Counted from the stretch's first letter, positions 25,841 through 35,795 are shown. The stretch is 64,000 nucleotides of DNA from JAXMDC01 sp046349035 (GCA_046349035.1 JAXMDC010000002.1:1068722-1132721); one strand, 5' to 3'. Numbers and translations: made by a program. Notes: generated by a model from the letters alone, not told the origin.

Positions 25841-27312
25841 TAGCCTACGCTCCCCTCAAGGCTGACGCCGATTAGCTTCTGCGCTTCGACCATGAACTCC
25901 ATCGGCAGGTGTTGGATCACGTCCTTGACGAAGCCGTTGACGATGAGCGCAACCGCCTCTTCGTCCGACAGGCCCCGGCTGCGGCAATAGAATATCTGGT
26001 CGTCGGCGATCTTTGACGTCGTCGCTTCGTGCTCGAACGTGGCGTTGCGGTTACGCGATTCGATATAGGGAATGGTGTGGGCGCTGCAGCGGTCGCCAAT
26101 CAGCAGCGAGTCGCAGTTAGTGTAGTTGCGGGCACCGCTCGCCTTGCGATGCGCCCACACCCGGCCGCGATAGGTGTTGGAGGATTGCCCGGCGGAAATG
26201 CCCTTGGAGATGATGCGGCTCCGCGTGTTCGGCGCGAGGTGCAGCATCTTGGTGCCGGAATCGACCTGCTGGTGGCCATTTGATACCGCGATCGAATAGA
26301 ACTCGCCGCTCGACCCCTCGCCCCGCAGGACACAGCTCGGATATTTCCAGGTGATCGCCGATCCGGTCTCGACCTGCGTCCAGGAGATCTTCGAGCGTGC
26401 ACCGCGGCAGTCGCCGCGCTTCGTCACGAAATTGTAAATGCCGCCCTTGCCCGCCTTATCGCCAGGATACCAGTTCTGGACGGTCGAGTACTTGATCTCG
26501 GCATCGTCGAGCGCGACGAGTTCGACCACTGCGGCATGCAACTGATGCTCGTCGCGCATCGGTGCGGTGCAGCCCTCAAGGTAGCTCACATAAGAGCCCC
26601 TGTCGGCGATGATGAGCGTCCGCTCGAACTGACCGGTCTTCTTCTCGTTGATGCGGAAATAGGTGGAGAGGTCCATTGGACATCTCACCCCTGGCGGGAT
26701 GTAAACAAACGACCCGTCCGAGAACACGGCGCTGTTCAGCGTGGCGTAGAAATTGTCGGAAACGGGAACCACCGATCCGAGATACTGCTTCACCAGATCG
26801 GGGTGCTCGCGAATGGCCTCGGAGATCGGGCAGAAAATGATGCCCGCCTTGCGCAGTTCTTCCTTGTAGGTTGTAACCACCGAAACCGAATCGAAGACGG
26901 CATCGACGGCGACCCTCGGCGCGCCTTCCACGCCGAGCAGCGCCTCGCGCTCGCGCAGCGGCACCCCGAGCCGATCGTACATGGCAAGGAGTTCGGGATC
27001 GACCTCGGCCAGGCTCTTCGGTCCCGGTGTCGATCTCGGTGCCGCGTAGTAGTGAAGGTCCTGGAAGTCGATCTTGGGATAGCTGACGCGGCCCCAAGTC
27101 GGCTCCGGCATCGACTGCCATCGCCGAAACGCGGCGAGGCGCCAATCGAGCATCCAACCCGGTTCGTCTTTCTTCCCCGAAATCAGACGAACAATGTCTT
27201 CGTTAAGCCCCTTCGGAGCCTTGTCGGAGGCGATGTCCGAGACGAACCCATATTTGTATTGGTCGACGTCGATCCGGCGGACCTGATCGACGGTCTCGCG
27301 AACTGCGGGCAT
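25840..27312 (-). CDS. sufB: Fe-S scaffold subunit SufB
   Basis: 490 residues, the main cluster-building subunit of SufBC2D. Typical blocks are FVYIPPGVRCPMDLSTYFRI, YVSYLEGCTAPMRDEHQLHA, the Cys-containing KRGDCRGARSKISWTQVE, and near the end HEATTSKIADDQIFYCRSRG followed by EEAVALIVNGF. It accepts sulfur from SufS and holds the nascent cluster. The gene lies 71 bases after a second cysteine desulfurase gene and overlaps the cupin start. Confidence 0.96.
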   Translation of the reverse strand: MPAVRETVDQVRRIDVDQYKYGFVSDIASDKAPKGLNEDIVRLISGKKDEPGWMLDWRLAAFRRWQSMPEPTWGRVSYPKIDFQDLHYYAAPRSTPGPKSLAEVDPELLAMYDRLGVPLREREALLGVEGAPRVAVDAVFDSVSVVTTYKEELRKAGIIFCPISEAIREHPDLVKQYLGSVVPVSDNFYATLNSAVFSDGSFVYIPPGVRCPMDLSTYFRINEKKTGQFERTLIIADRGSYVSYLEGCTAPMRDEHQLHAAVVELVALDDAEIKYSTVQNWYPGDKAGKGGIYNFVTKRGDCRGARSKISWTQVETGSAITWKYPSCVLRGEGSSGEFYSIAVSNGHQQVDSGTKMLHLAPNTRSRIISKGISAGQSSNTYRGRVWAHRKASGARNYTNCDSLLIGDRCSAHTIPYIESRNRNATFEHEATTSKIADDQIFYCRSRGLSDEEAVALIVNGFVKDVIQHLPMEFMVEAQKLIGVSLEGSVG

Positions 27313-27383
27313 TGCCCTAACTCCGGCCGCAGCGGTTTCAAGGACCGCGGGTCAAGCACTGTTGGAACACCTTAACTCAGCGG

Positions 27384-28568
27384 TCAAGCCGCTTGGACGG
27401 CGCCATTCTTCCTGATTTGGCTAACGACCTGCCGCCAAAGCTGAGAAAACCTATGTAGGTCTTCCGCGGAGGTCTCCCAACCGAAGCTGATCCGGACTGC
27501 GGACCGGGTCGCCGTCTTCTCAGCGCCCATGGCCGCCAGCACATGGCTCGGCCCAACCTTACCTGAGGAACACGCGGCGCCCGAGGAAACCGCCGCGCCC
27601 GCCAGGTCGAACGCCATTACCAGCGTTTCGCCAGAGAGCCCTGGCACCCCTATCAACGTCGTATTGGCGAGGCGCGGAACGGCCCGTCCGTAGATCACTG
27701 CTTCCGGTGTCGCGGCTAAAAGGGCCGCCTCCAGGTTGTCCCGAAGACGAGTCGCGCCCGCCGCAAACGCGGCAGCCTCGGCGACGGCAACCTCAGCGGC
27801 TGCCGCAAAACCGACGATGCCGAGGAGGTTTTCAGTGCCGGCACGGCGACGAAACTCCTGTCCGCCGCCACGGATCAGGGGCGCTACCTGGACCGCACCG
27901 TTCCGGACAATCAACGCTCCTACCCCCTTCGGTCCGCCGAGCTTGTGCGCAGACAGGATGGTCATGCCGGCGTGCTTGGGAACAGCGTCGAGGGGAGTTT
28001 TTCCGGCCGCCTGGGCCGCGTCGACAACCAGAACTGCCCCGGAAGGTTCAATTGCCGCAGCGATGTCGGCAATTGGCTGGATAACGCCGGTCTCATTGTT
28101 CGCGGCCTGCACCGCAACGATCACCGAAGCCTGGCCGCCCTCCGCGGTCGCGGCAGCAACGCGCGCAGCGAGCTCAGCAACCTTGACAACGCCATCGGCA
28201 TCCACCGCTGCAGTGCCCACCCGCTCCGGCGGAAATTTGTGGCCTTGGAGAACCGACACATGCTCGGTCGCACAAACGATCAAACGTCCGGCATCGGCGT
28301 GCCCACTGGGGTGTGCGGCCTCGGAATAGAGCGCTAGGTTCGCCGCCTCGGTCGCACCGGACGTGAAGACTACGCCGGCGGGTTCAACGGCAAACAACGC
28401 GGCGATCTTGGCCCGCGCCTCGTCGACAAGACGCCGTGCCTCTCGGCCTTCGCGGTGAACCGATGACGGGTTCCCGGCCAGGTCCAGCGCCTCCAGCATT
28501 GCGGCCCGCGCCTGCGGGCGGAGCGGAGCCCCGGCGTTCCAGTCAAGAAAGATGCGCTTGTCTGCCAC
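27384..28568 (-). CDS. IscS/NifS-type (group I) cysteine desulfurase, first gene of the suf operon
   Basis: 394 residues from GTG 28566-28568; the open frame continues upstream to 28706 but the extra 46 residues are Arg/Ser-rich and unlike the family. PLP Lys near 209 (ILSAHKLGGPKG); catalytic Cys near 333 in SSGAACSSGKVGPS, on the longer mobile loop of group I enzymes. It provides persulfide sulfur and is distinct from the group II SufS six genes downstream. No IscR/RirA-type regulator gene precedes it. The 227-base divergent region to the hydrolase gene must hold the operon promoter, but I could not identify an iron-response box in it. Confidence 0.9.
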   Translation of the reverse strand: MADKRIFLDWNAGAPLRPQARAAMLEALDLAGNPSSVHREGREARRLVDEARAKIAALFAVEPAGVVFTSGATEAANLALYSEAAHPSGHADAGRLIVCATEHVSVLQGHKFPPERVGTAAVDADGVVKVAELAARVAAATAEGGQASVIVAVQAANNETGVIQPIADIAAAIEPSGAVLVVDAAQAAGKTPLDAVPKHAGMTILSAHKLGGPKGVGALIVRNGAVQVAPLIRGGGQEFRRRAGTENLLGIVGFAAAAEVAVAEAAAFAAGATRLRDNLEAALLAATPEAVIYGRAVPRLANTTLIGVPGLSGETLVMAFDLAGAAVSSGAACSSGKVGPSHVLAAMGAEKTATRSAVRISFGWETSAEDLHRFSQLWRQVVSQIRKNGAVQAA

Positions 28569-28795
28569 GTCCCAACCCGTTCCCGGTCGCGCCCGCGCTG
28601 ACCGAGAGAAGATGCTTGAATCCGGCCCCTCTCGCCGTGATATGAAGGCTGCGCGTTCAGTCGGCCGGGATGACCGCAAAAAGGTTGTGGACCGCCTCTG
28701 CCTCAAATGTCCAGGGTCACGCTTGCCCCTGGTCGAGCGGGCCTTAGATGAAGGGCCTCGGCCGCAAGGTTTGCGTAGTCCAATTCGAGATTTCG

Positions 28796-29452
28796 ATGCC
28801 AGAAGTCATCTTTGCCGGCCCCGCCGGTAGATTAGAAGGTCGTTTCCAGCCGGCAAAGCGGCGAAACGCTCCGATTGCGATTGTTCTCCATCCTCACCCG
28901 CAGTTCGGCGGGACGATGAACAACCAGATCGTCTACCAGCTTTTCTACCTGTTCGCTGAGCGGAACTTCGCGGTCCTGCGATTCAACTTCCGCGGAGTTG
29001 GTCGCAGCCAGGGCACGTTCGACCACGGTGCCGGCGAACTCTCCGACGCTGCTTCCGCCCTCGATTGGGTGCAGTCGATGCATCCTGACGCCCGCAGCTG
29101 TTGGGTGGCGGGATTCTCCTTCGGCGCCTGGATCGGCATGCAACTCCTTATGCGCCGCCCGGAGGTCGAAGGCTTCATCTCCATCGCCCCGCCTGCCAAT
29201 TTGCACGATTTCACCTTTCTGGCGCCCTGCCCGTCTTCCGGCCTGATTGTCCATGGCGACCAGGACAAAGTCGTACCGCCGAAGGACGTTCAGGTCTTGG
29301 TCGACAAGCTGAAGACGCAGAAGGGCATCAAGATCGACCAGCAAATCATCCCCGGTGCCAACCACTTCTTCGACAACCGCACCCAGGAGCTGATGGACGT
29401 CTGCACCGGTTATGTCGACCGACGCCTGGCGGCGGCTGAAGCAACGGCCTGA
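28796..29452 (+). CDS. Alpha/beta hydrolase (COG2945-like)
   Basis: 218 residues from ATG 28796; an upstream ATG at 28748 is less likely. Cytoplasmic alpha/beta hydrolase with VLHPHPQFGGTMNN at the oxyanion region, nucleophile elbow GFSFGAWIG (Ser), acid in HGDQDKVVP, and His in PGANHFF, so a complete catalytic triad. Substrate unknown; relatives are simply called dienelactone-hydrolase-like. It is divergent from the suf operon, and its last 43 bases overlap the 3' end of anmK on the other strand. Confidence 0.85.
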   Translation: MPEVIFAGPAGRLEGRFQPAKRRNAPIAIVLHPHPQFGGTMNNQIVYQLFYLFAERNFAVLRFNFRGVGRSQGTFDHGAGELSDAASALDWVQSMHPDARSCWVAGFSFGAWIGMQLLMRRPEVEGFISIAPPANLHDFTFLAPCPSSGLIVHGDQDKVVPPKDVQVLVDKLKTQKGIKIDQQIIPGANHFFDNRTQELMDVCTGYVDRRLAAAEATA

Positions 29453-30597
29453 CGCGGGCGAGCCAGCAGGCCGCCTGTCAGCGGCCGCCGAACACCCGTT
29501 GTCCCGGGAAAGGTAAGCGGCAGCCCGCGAACGCTGCGGGCGGCGAGAAAAGCAAACGCCTCCGCCTCGACGAAGTCGCCTGCCCAACCGATCTCGTCAC
29601 CGCGCACCACTGGCGCCGGCAGGATATTCCTCAGAGACGCCATAGTTGCCGGGTTCCGGGCACCGCCCCCGACGACTACGACTTGCTCGGCCCCGCCGAA
29701 GTGCGCGACGCCGCGGGCGATCCCGGCGGCGGTAAAGGCCACCAGCGTAGCCGCACCGTCCTTGTCGCCGAGGCGGGCGACGGCGGCTGGATCGAAAGCA
29801 TTGCGGTCGAGCGACTTCGGCCAAGATCTCCCAAACCAGGGGTGAGCCAGAAGAGAGGCCAGCGCTTCATGGTCGACCTTGCCGGCGCAGGCTAGCCCGC
29901 CGTCCTTGTCGAAGGGCTGACCCCGTCGGCTGCGAACGAAATCATCCAGCAGGGCATTGCCCGGACCGACATCGCTTGCAGCGAGGTCGTCGTCCGCCCC
30001 GATCCAAGTGACGTTGGCAACGCCGCCGATATTGACCACCGCCAATGGCCGGGGGAGTCCGCTGCGGCTCGCCAAGGCGCGGTGGTAGACCGGGACTAGC
30101 GGCGCTCCCTGCCCACCCGCTGCCACATCCGCGGCTCGGAAATCGAAGACGACCGGAAGTCCCGTTTCATCGGCTAGCGCCTGTCCGTCGCCGATCTGCA
30201 CTGTCAGGCGGCGCTCTGGCGCGTGCAGCACCGTCTGCCCATGCAAGCCGAGAAGCTGGATGGCACGAACGGACCTGTCTGCGTCCCCCGCGGCTGAAGC
30301 GACCAGTCCGTTCTCCCTCAGCAGCTGCCGTACAGCCTCGATATGAGCCCGCGTGACGACGGCCTCCGCCCGCGCAAGCGGCCCCGGTCGATCCGCCCGA
30401 TCGACCATCCCCCGCGCAGCGCCGATCGCCTGGCGAAGAACCTCGCGCTCGGCTTCGGTATAGGGGCGATAGCTGCGCGGACCGAATCCGGCAATCGTCT
30501 CCCCATCCGTCTCCAAGACCGCTGCGTCGACGCCGTCGAGCGACGTACCGCTCATAAGCCCGACGACCCTCAGCAGCCCTGCGGCTTCGGTTGTCAT
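29410..30597 (-). CDS. anmK: Anhydro-N-acetylmuramic acid kinase
   Basis: 395 residues from ATG 30595-30597. It phosphorylates and opens 1,6-anhydroMurNAc to MurNAc-6-phosphate in cell-wall recycling. Signatures: GLMSGTSLDGVDAAVLE at the N-terminus, QLLGLHGQTVLHAPERR, VVNIGGVANVTWIG, DVGPGNALLDDFVR and VVVGGGARNPATM. The C-terminal tail (ASAAARRRST) extends 43 bases over the convergent hydrolase gene. It is divergent from tyrS, an arrangement common in alphaproteobacteria. It complements slt and amiC in this window. Confidence 0.94.
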   Translation of the reverse strand: MTTEAAGLLRVVGLMSGTSLDGVDAAVLETDGETIAGFGPRSYRPYTEAEREVLRQAIGAARGMVDRADRPGPLARAEAVVTRAHIEAVRQLLRENGLVASAAGDADRSVRAIQLLGLHGQTVLHAPERRLTVQIGDGQALADETGLPVVFDFRAADVAAGGQGAPLVPVYHRALASRSGLPRPLAVVNIGGVANVTWIGADDDLAASDVGPGNALLDDFVRSRRGQPFDKDGGLACAGKVDHEALASLLAHPWFGRSWPKSLDRNAFDPAAVARLGDKDGAATLVAFTAAGIARGVAHFGGAEQVVVVGGGARNPATMASLRNILPAPVVRGDEIGWAGDFVEAEAFAFLAARSVRGLPLTFPGTTGVRRPLTGGLLARPRQAVASAAARRRST

Positions 30598-30758
30598 GAT
30601 CTGGAGGCCTGCGGCGAGCGCGCAACTCCCTGAGCGCACCCGGCCGGCGGGACAACTGTGGCTGCATTCCCCAAAACCCCTGCCACCTGACTTCCCCTCG
30701 CTCGTTTGCTAAAGAGCGCCAACTATCCCACACGCTCCGCAGGCAGGGAACATCAGAG

Positions 30759-32009
30759 ATGAGCGCGTTCAAGTCCGAGCTGATGCAGGTCTACCGCGAC
30801 CGCGGCTACCTTCATCAGTGCTCCGACCCGACCGGCATCGACGATGCCGCGCGCGGTCGATCTCTGATCGCCTATGTCGGCTACGACTGCACGGCTCCCT
30901 CGCTGCACATCGGCAATCTCCTGTCGCTGATGATGCTGCGCTGGTTGCAGAAGCTGGGCAACAAACCGATCGCGCTTGTAGGCGGGGGAACAACGCGCGT
31001 CGGCGACCCTTCCGGCAAGGACGCCTCGCGGCCGATCCTTACCCTCGACCGCATCGAGGCCAACAAGGAAAGCATCAAGCGCGTCTTTTCTCGCTTTCTG
31101 ACGTTTGGAATCGGCAAGAGCGACGCACTGATGGTCGATAACGCCGATTGGCTGTCGACCCTCAACTACATCGATTTTCTGCGCGACGTCGGCCGCCATT
31201 TCTCGATCAACCGTATGCTCACGATGGACTCGGTGAAATTGCGCCTGGAACGCGAGCAGGAACTCTCGTTCCTCGAATTCAACTACATGATCTGCCAAGC
31301 CTACGACTTCGTCGAACTGCATCGCCGCTACAGGTGCACGCTGCAGATGGGCGGCTCCGATCAGTGGGGCAACATTGTCAGCGGAGTCGATCTCGGCCGC
31401 CGCATGGGCACGTCCCAACTCTATGCGTTGACCTGCGAACTGATCACGACGGCGTCTGGAGCCAAGATGGGCAAGACCGCCGAGGGAGCGGTCTGGCTGA
31501 ACGCCGACATGATGTCGCCCTACCAGTATTGGCAATTCTGGCGGAACACCGAGGACGCGGACGTCGTCCGTTTCCTGAAGCTCTACACCGAACTGCCCCT
31601 CGACGAGATTGCGCGGCTAGGTGCGCTTGCCGGAAGCGAGATCAACGAGGCCAAGAAGTGCCTTGCTACCGAAGCCACGACCCTTTTGCACGGCCGCGAG
31701 GCAGCCGAGGGCGCAGCGGAAACCGCCCGCAAAACCTTCGAGGAAGGAACGCTCGGCGAGAACCTGCCGACGCTGACAATCGCCGCCGGCGAACTTGCCG
31801 CCGGGATCGGCGTTCTCACCTTATTCGTACGCGCTGGCCTCGCGGCATCGAACGGAGAGGCCCGCCGTGCCGTCGCCAATGGCGCTCTCCGCGTCAATGA
31901 CGCACCGGTGACCGACGCGCAGATGACAGTGGCGCGATCTGACGCTCGCAACGGTGTCGTCAAATTGTCGCTCGGGAAGAAGCAGCACGTTCTCATCCGC
32001 GCCGAATAA
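30759..32009 (+). CDS. tyrS: Tyrosyl-tRNA synthetase
   Basis: 416 residues. Class I synthetase charging tRNA-Tyr. HIGH-type motif at residues 50-53 (PSLHIGNLL), tyrosine-binding YDCTAP and QMGGSDQWGNI, KMSKS-type motif KMGKT at about 236-240, and a C-terminal S4 RNA-binding domain (~350-410: SNGEARRAVANGALRVND). ATG 30759 is preceded by AGGGAA. Length and order match the bacterial TyrRS. Confidence 0.97.
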   Translation: MSAFKSELMQVYRDRGYLHQCSDPTGIDDAARGRSLIAYVGYDCTAPSLHIGNLLSLMMLRWLQKLGNKPIALVGGGTTRVGDPSGKDASRPILTLDRIEANKESIKRVFSRFLTFGIGKSDALMVDNADWLSTLNYIDFLRDVGRHFSINRMLTMDSVKLRLEREQELSFLEFNYMICQAYDFVELHRRYRCTLQMGGSDQWGNIVSGVDLGRRMGTSQLYALTCELITTASGAKMGKTAEGAVWLNADMMSPYQYWQFWRNTEDADVVRFLKLYTELPLDEIARLGALAGSEINEAKKCLATEATTLLHGREAAEGAAETARKTFEEGTLGENLPTLTIAAGELAAGIGVLTLFVRAGLAASNGEARRAVANGALRVNDAPVTDAQMTVARSDARNGVVKLSLGKKQHVLIRAE

Positions 32010-32030
32010 GCGGCCTTTGCGACCGGCCGA

Positions 32031-35000
32031 CTAGGGCGGGAACCCCGGCTGCGCGTTGCCGAAACCGCCCTGCCCGGTGCCAAAGCCAGGATTGCCGAAG
32101 GTCTGCGGCCCAACGCCACCCGGACCGCGGAATTCGAAGATCTTACGGAACACGCCCGGGGCGATCGCCGACAGCGCATTGATAGTAAGCTGCGGCTGGT
32201 CCATCTGCCCCTCGACCTTGAAGGTGACCCCAAGGAGCCCTTCCTGCGGACCGCCGGCGAGGGCTAAGCCGATGATCGGCAGCTTGCTGAAGAGGTTGTT
32301 GAATGCGTAGGCCGGCAGATAGGTGCCCGCTAGCGCTAGCGAGTGGCTTGCCAAGTCAATCCGGCCATCGAAGACCGCGCCGACCGCATTGCCGCGGAGT
32401 AAGGCGTCTTCGATCACCAACATCGAGTCGCGCTTAGTAAAATTGATCACCATGCGGTCGAACTGGACGCGGTTCGGGTCGAAGTTGCCGTTGTAGTAGT
32501 CCGGTCGCGAGGTATCGACCGCCGCCACCCTGGCCATGGCGGGTTCGCCGACCACTGAGAAATTCACGACGTCGAAGCTTCCCACCATCGGTCGGTCGAC
32601 GCCGCTCCGTGTACCGGCAAGCCGAAGGCTCCCACCCTGGATACGCGAATAGAAGTCGACGAATCGGAAGAACGCACCCGCATCCCCGGTTTCGAGGTTG
32701 AGGCTGGTGTTCTGTGTACTGTCGGAGAAGGTGAGAGCGAGCTTGGAGGCCCCGAGCACGCCGGTGAGTTGAACTCGCTTGACCTGCCCGGCCGTCGCGC
32801 TGAGCGTCAGGCTACCGCGATCGATCGACGCTCCGTTGTGGCCGACCAAGCGGTCCACGCTCGCTTCGACGGTGACATCCGGCGCGCCGGGTCCGGGCTC
32901 CGGCGTCTCGCGCAGCAGATCCAGCACACCGCGAACGTCGAACGACTTCCCCTTGGCAACGATGGCGTAGCCGGACTTGGCCCCTTTTCGGATCGTGAAT
33001 CCAAGCTGGTCGCCCTTGTGCAAATTAAGCTGGTCGATGTCGGCGCTGACCAAAGCATATTTCTTGTCGAGGACCGCTCTCCCCGTCATGCCGAACCCGG
33101 TACCCGACAAGGCGAGGTTTTCCACGCGAAATCCGTCGGTGCTCGGCACCAGGTCGAAAACCAGCCGACCTGGCACTCCTATCCCCTTGGACCACCCCAC
33201 CGCCCGCAGCGTCAGCCTCGCCCGCTTGAGGTCGAGGTCGAAATGCTGGCCCTTGTTCGGCAGTTCGTTGACCGTCGCTTCCACGGTTCCGGCAATGACA
33301 TCGTCGAGACCGATCCCGAGTTTCTTACGCGCGTCGTCGTCGAGAACCATGCGAATTTGGCGACGGCCGTCGCTGGCGGCTTTGGCGTTTTCGCCAAGCG
33401 GTACGGTCATGGCGAGATTGGCCGTGACGCCATCGATCTTCGCGCGTCCGTTGATGCTCACCTCGGCTGGCGAGGCCGAAAGGTTCATCTTTCCCTCGCG
33501 AATGGCGTGACCGGATATGGGAGCGGCACTCGCAAAGTTGTCGATCGCAGCGTTGACCCTCCACTCGATGTCCGCCTCGGTCACCTGCGGCCGCATCTGC
33601 CACTTCGCCGATATGCCCGCGGTTGCGCTTCCGGCGATCGCCTTTGGATCGATGCTCTGCTTGTCGAGAGCGCTGAACGGCTTGACGTTGGAAAGCTCAG
33701 CCATCGCCCCGGCATCGCCAGCAAGAGCGAGTTCGAGGTTGGCGCCGGGATTCAGCGGAGCTGTATTTGCGACAGCAAATGCCCCGGCATTGATCGTCAC
33801 CGTTTTGCCCGACGGCATCCGGATTTCGCCGTGATCGATGTCGAGCCCGAAGGTCGAACCGGCGATCGCTGCGTTGCCCGACGCACGGGTTATCGGTGGT
33901 ACGTCGCCGATTGTCGTGAACGTGACGTCCTCCAAGCGAAGCTTCAGCTTGAGATTGTCCTCCGGAATCACTGGCCGCTCGCTGTTCCAAAGGAGTCCGC
34001 CGGGTATTGCGGCCTTGAAATCGCCTGCCGCAATGCGGCCGCCCGAGACATGCTCGACCACCCATTTGCGCGCCGGCCCGGCTATAAACGGCGGCCAAAT
34101 CTGCTTCACGACAGCCGCGGGCATCGGCGAGAACTGCGCCGCGAGGTTGACCGACGGCGTTTTGCCTTCGAAGCCCATCCACCCGGTCGCGGTGAGCGTA
34201 TTGTTGCCCGCGACCAGTTCCGCCTTGTCGAAGTTGATCCGCTTGCGGGGCAAGTCCGCGACGCCGTTCACTGTCAGCAATTGCGCCGACAGCGGTGGCG
34301 CGGCAACGTCGCGAGGGGCCAGAATGGCATCGTCCGCTTTGATCTCGAAAGCGAAGCGGCGATCCGCTGGTCCGCCCAAAGGCCGAACCACACCGGTCAG
34401 GGTACCGCGACTCTTACCGGCGGCGTAGCGCGAGGGATCGATGAGAATGGCTTTGTTCGCTACATCCCAACGCAGCTTAAGCGAGGCCTCATCGAGCAGG
34501 ATCGACTCCTGCTCCCCGCGGAAGACGACGTTCCCCGCGCCGAGATCGAGTTGCATCGACGCGTCGGCAATCTCGCCAGTCGGGGAGAAGCGAACCGAGG
34601 CGCGACCGAAGAACGGAATGTCGGAGGCGATCGGGCTGTCGTCGAGCCCTACCCGAGGGAAGATGTCCGCAAGCGAGAGCTGCGAGAACTCGGCGGCGAG
34701 CAGCCGCTCGCCGGTACCTGGCTCGGCGCGAAGCTCCGTCTTTGCGGTCCACCGCCCTGCATAACCGGGCGCAGTAAGGGTCACCGAAGCGCCATTCGTG
34801 CCGCGGTCGAGTACCGCCTGAAGGTCGGCGCGCGAGAAGACGCGCGTTCCGCCAGCCGTCAGGTTGTCGGCGATTTCGACAGTCGCCTGCACCATGGAAA
34901 AGCGTTCGAAGCCTGCCTGCAACGCCTTCGCCACCGTCGGTTCTAGGCCCCGGTCGAGAATCTGCAACGCATTGAAGATGTCAGGGAACCCGCCGGCTGG

Positions 35001-35564
35001 CTCAGGCGCCCCGGCGTTCCTCGGGGAGTCGGCCCCGGGTTCGTCTGCCTTGTCCCCCTCGCCGACGCCCGTGGCGGAGCGCCCGAGCATAACTCCGCCG
35101 CCGGCGTCCCTGGCGAAAGCGAGAACGGGCTGGTTGAGTTCGACCGACCGCAACGTCACGTGCAGCATCAGCAGAGCGAGCGGATCCACGGCTAGTCGGG
35201 TGGAGGGGATCGACGCCACTACCTCGCCGTCGCGCGTGCTGATCGCAACATCGTCGACCAGGACCACCAATCCCAGGACCGGATCGATATCGAGAGCGGT
35301 CTTTCCTACGTCAACCGTGTAGCGTGAGCCGAGACTGTCCTGCAGCGTCTGCTCAACGCGATCGCGCAGAACCGCGAGTTCCGTCGGCCCGCGCATGATG
35401 AGGGCAACGGCGGCACCGACCGCGACCAAAACAACGAGGCCGACAACAAGTCCGAGCCGGGCGAGCGTTCGCAGAACGCGCGGATGAATGAGCCCGCCAA
35501 GGAGGCCGGCCCGGCTAGGAGTCTCCAGCCCGCGCTGCAGTGGATTGTCCTGGCCCGGTGTCAA
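32031..35564 (-). CDS. AsmA-like / DUF3971 (YhdP-type) membrane-anchored envelope protein
   Basis: 1177 residues. One membrane helix near the N-terminus (~36-57, LGLVVGLVVLVAVGAAVALIM) anchors a very long, repetitive beta-rich periplasmic part of the DUF3971/AsmA_C type (for example GLDDVIAGTVEATVNEL, SLNLETGDAGAFFRFVDFY). The last ~25 residues are a Gly/Phe/Pro-rich tail. YhdP/TamB-like relatives are bridge-shaped proteins thought to carry phospholipids between the two membranes. The first codon is TTG (35562-35564) after GGGGGG; no ATG suits. It lies opposite bcp and converges on tyrS. Confidence 0.82.
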   Translation of the reverse strand: MTPGQDNPLQRGLETPSRAGLLGGLIHPRVLRTLARLGLVVGLVVLVAVGAAVALIMRGPTELAVLRDRVEQTLQDSLGSRYTVDVGKTALDIDPVLGLVVLVDDVAISTRDGEVVASIPSTRLAVDPLALLMLHVTLRSVELNQPVLAFARDAGGGVMLGRSATGVGEGDKADEPGADSPRNAGAPEPAGGFPDIFNALQILDRGLEPTVAKALQAGFERFSMVQATVEIADNLTAGGTRVFSRADLQAVLDRGTNGASVTLTAPGYAGRWTAKTELRAEPGTGERLLAAEFSQLSLADIFPRVGLDDSPIASDIPFFGRASVRFSPTGEIADASMQLDLGAGNVVFRGEQESILLDEASLKLRWDVANKAILIDPSRYAAGKSRGTLTGVVRPLGGPADRRFAFEIKADDAILAPRDVAAPPLSAQLLTVNGVADLPRKRINFDKAELVAGNNTLTATGWMGFEGKTPSVNLAAQFSPMPAAVVKQIWPPFIAGPARKWVVEHVSGGRIAAGDFKAAIPGGLLWNSERPVIPEDNLKLKLRLEDVTFTTIGDVPPITRASGNAAIAGSTFGLDIDHGEIRMPSGKTVTINAGAFAVANTAPLNPGANLELALAGDAGAMAELSNVKPFSALDKQSIDPKAIAGSATAGISAKWQMRPQVTEADIEWRVNAAIDNFASAAPISGHAIREGKMNLSASPAEVSINGRAKIDGVTANLAMTVPLGENAKAASDGRRQIRMVLDDDARKKLGIGLDDVIAGTVEATVNELPNKGQHFDLDLKRARLTLRAVGWSKGIGVPGRLVFDLVPSTDGFRVENLALSGTGFGMTGRAVLDKKYALVSADIDQLNLHKGDQLGFTIRKGAKSGYAIVAKGKSFDVRGVLDLLRETPEPGPGAPDVTVEASVDRLVGHNGASIDRGSLTLSATAGQVKRVQLTGVLGASKLALTFSDSTQNTSLNLETGDAGAFFRFVDFYSRIQGGSLRLAGTRSGVDRPMVGSFDVVNFSVVGEPAMARVAAVDTSRPDYYNGNFDPNRVQFDRMVINFTKRDSMLVIEDALLRGNAVGAVFDGRIDLASHSLALAGTYLPAYAFNNLFSKLPIIGLALAGGPQEGLLGVTFKVEGQMDQPQLTINALSAIAPGVFRKIFEFRGPGGVGPQTFGNPGFGTGQGGFGNAQPGFPP

Positions 35565-35795
35565 ATCATACCCCCCGCCGAGGGAGCAGCTTCAAGTCGG
35601 CGGTTTGCTGGGGCATTGCCGGCACTCGTCTTGCGCAAGATTCCCCCAGCGCCATGGTCCATGCAAACCGGCATGTCTGGCATGGCCGTCTGACGGTTGG
35701 CGGACCCGGCGAACATCATGGTAAGAGTGCGCGCAAACCCGCGCCGCCGCAAGCATTTTGCTTCCGAAAAACACCCCCGGGGAGAACCTGTTCGG

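Noticed and set aside
32769..34946. 725-codon open frame on the plus strand opposite the AsmA-like gene
   Set aside because: It mirrors the coding strand of a clear membrane-anchored protein; composition is that of a GC-rich shadow with no ribosome site or recognisable motif.
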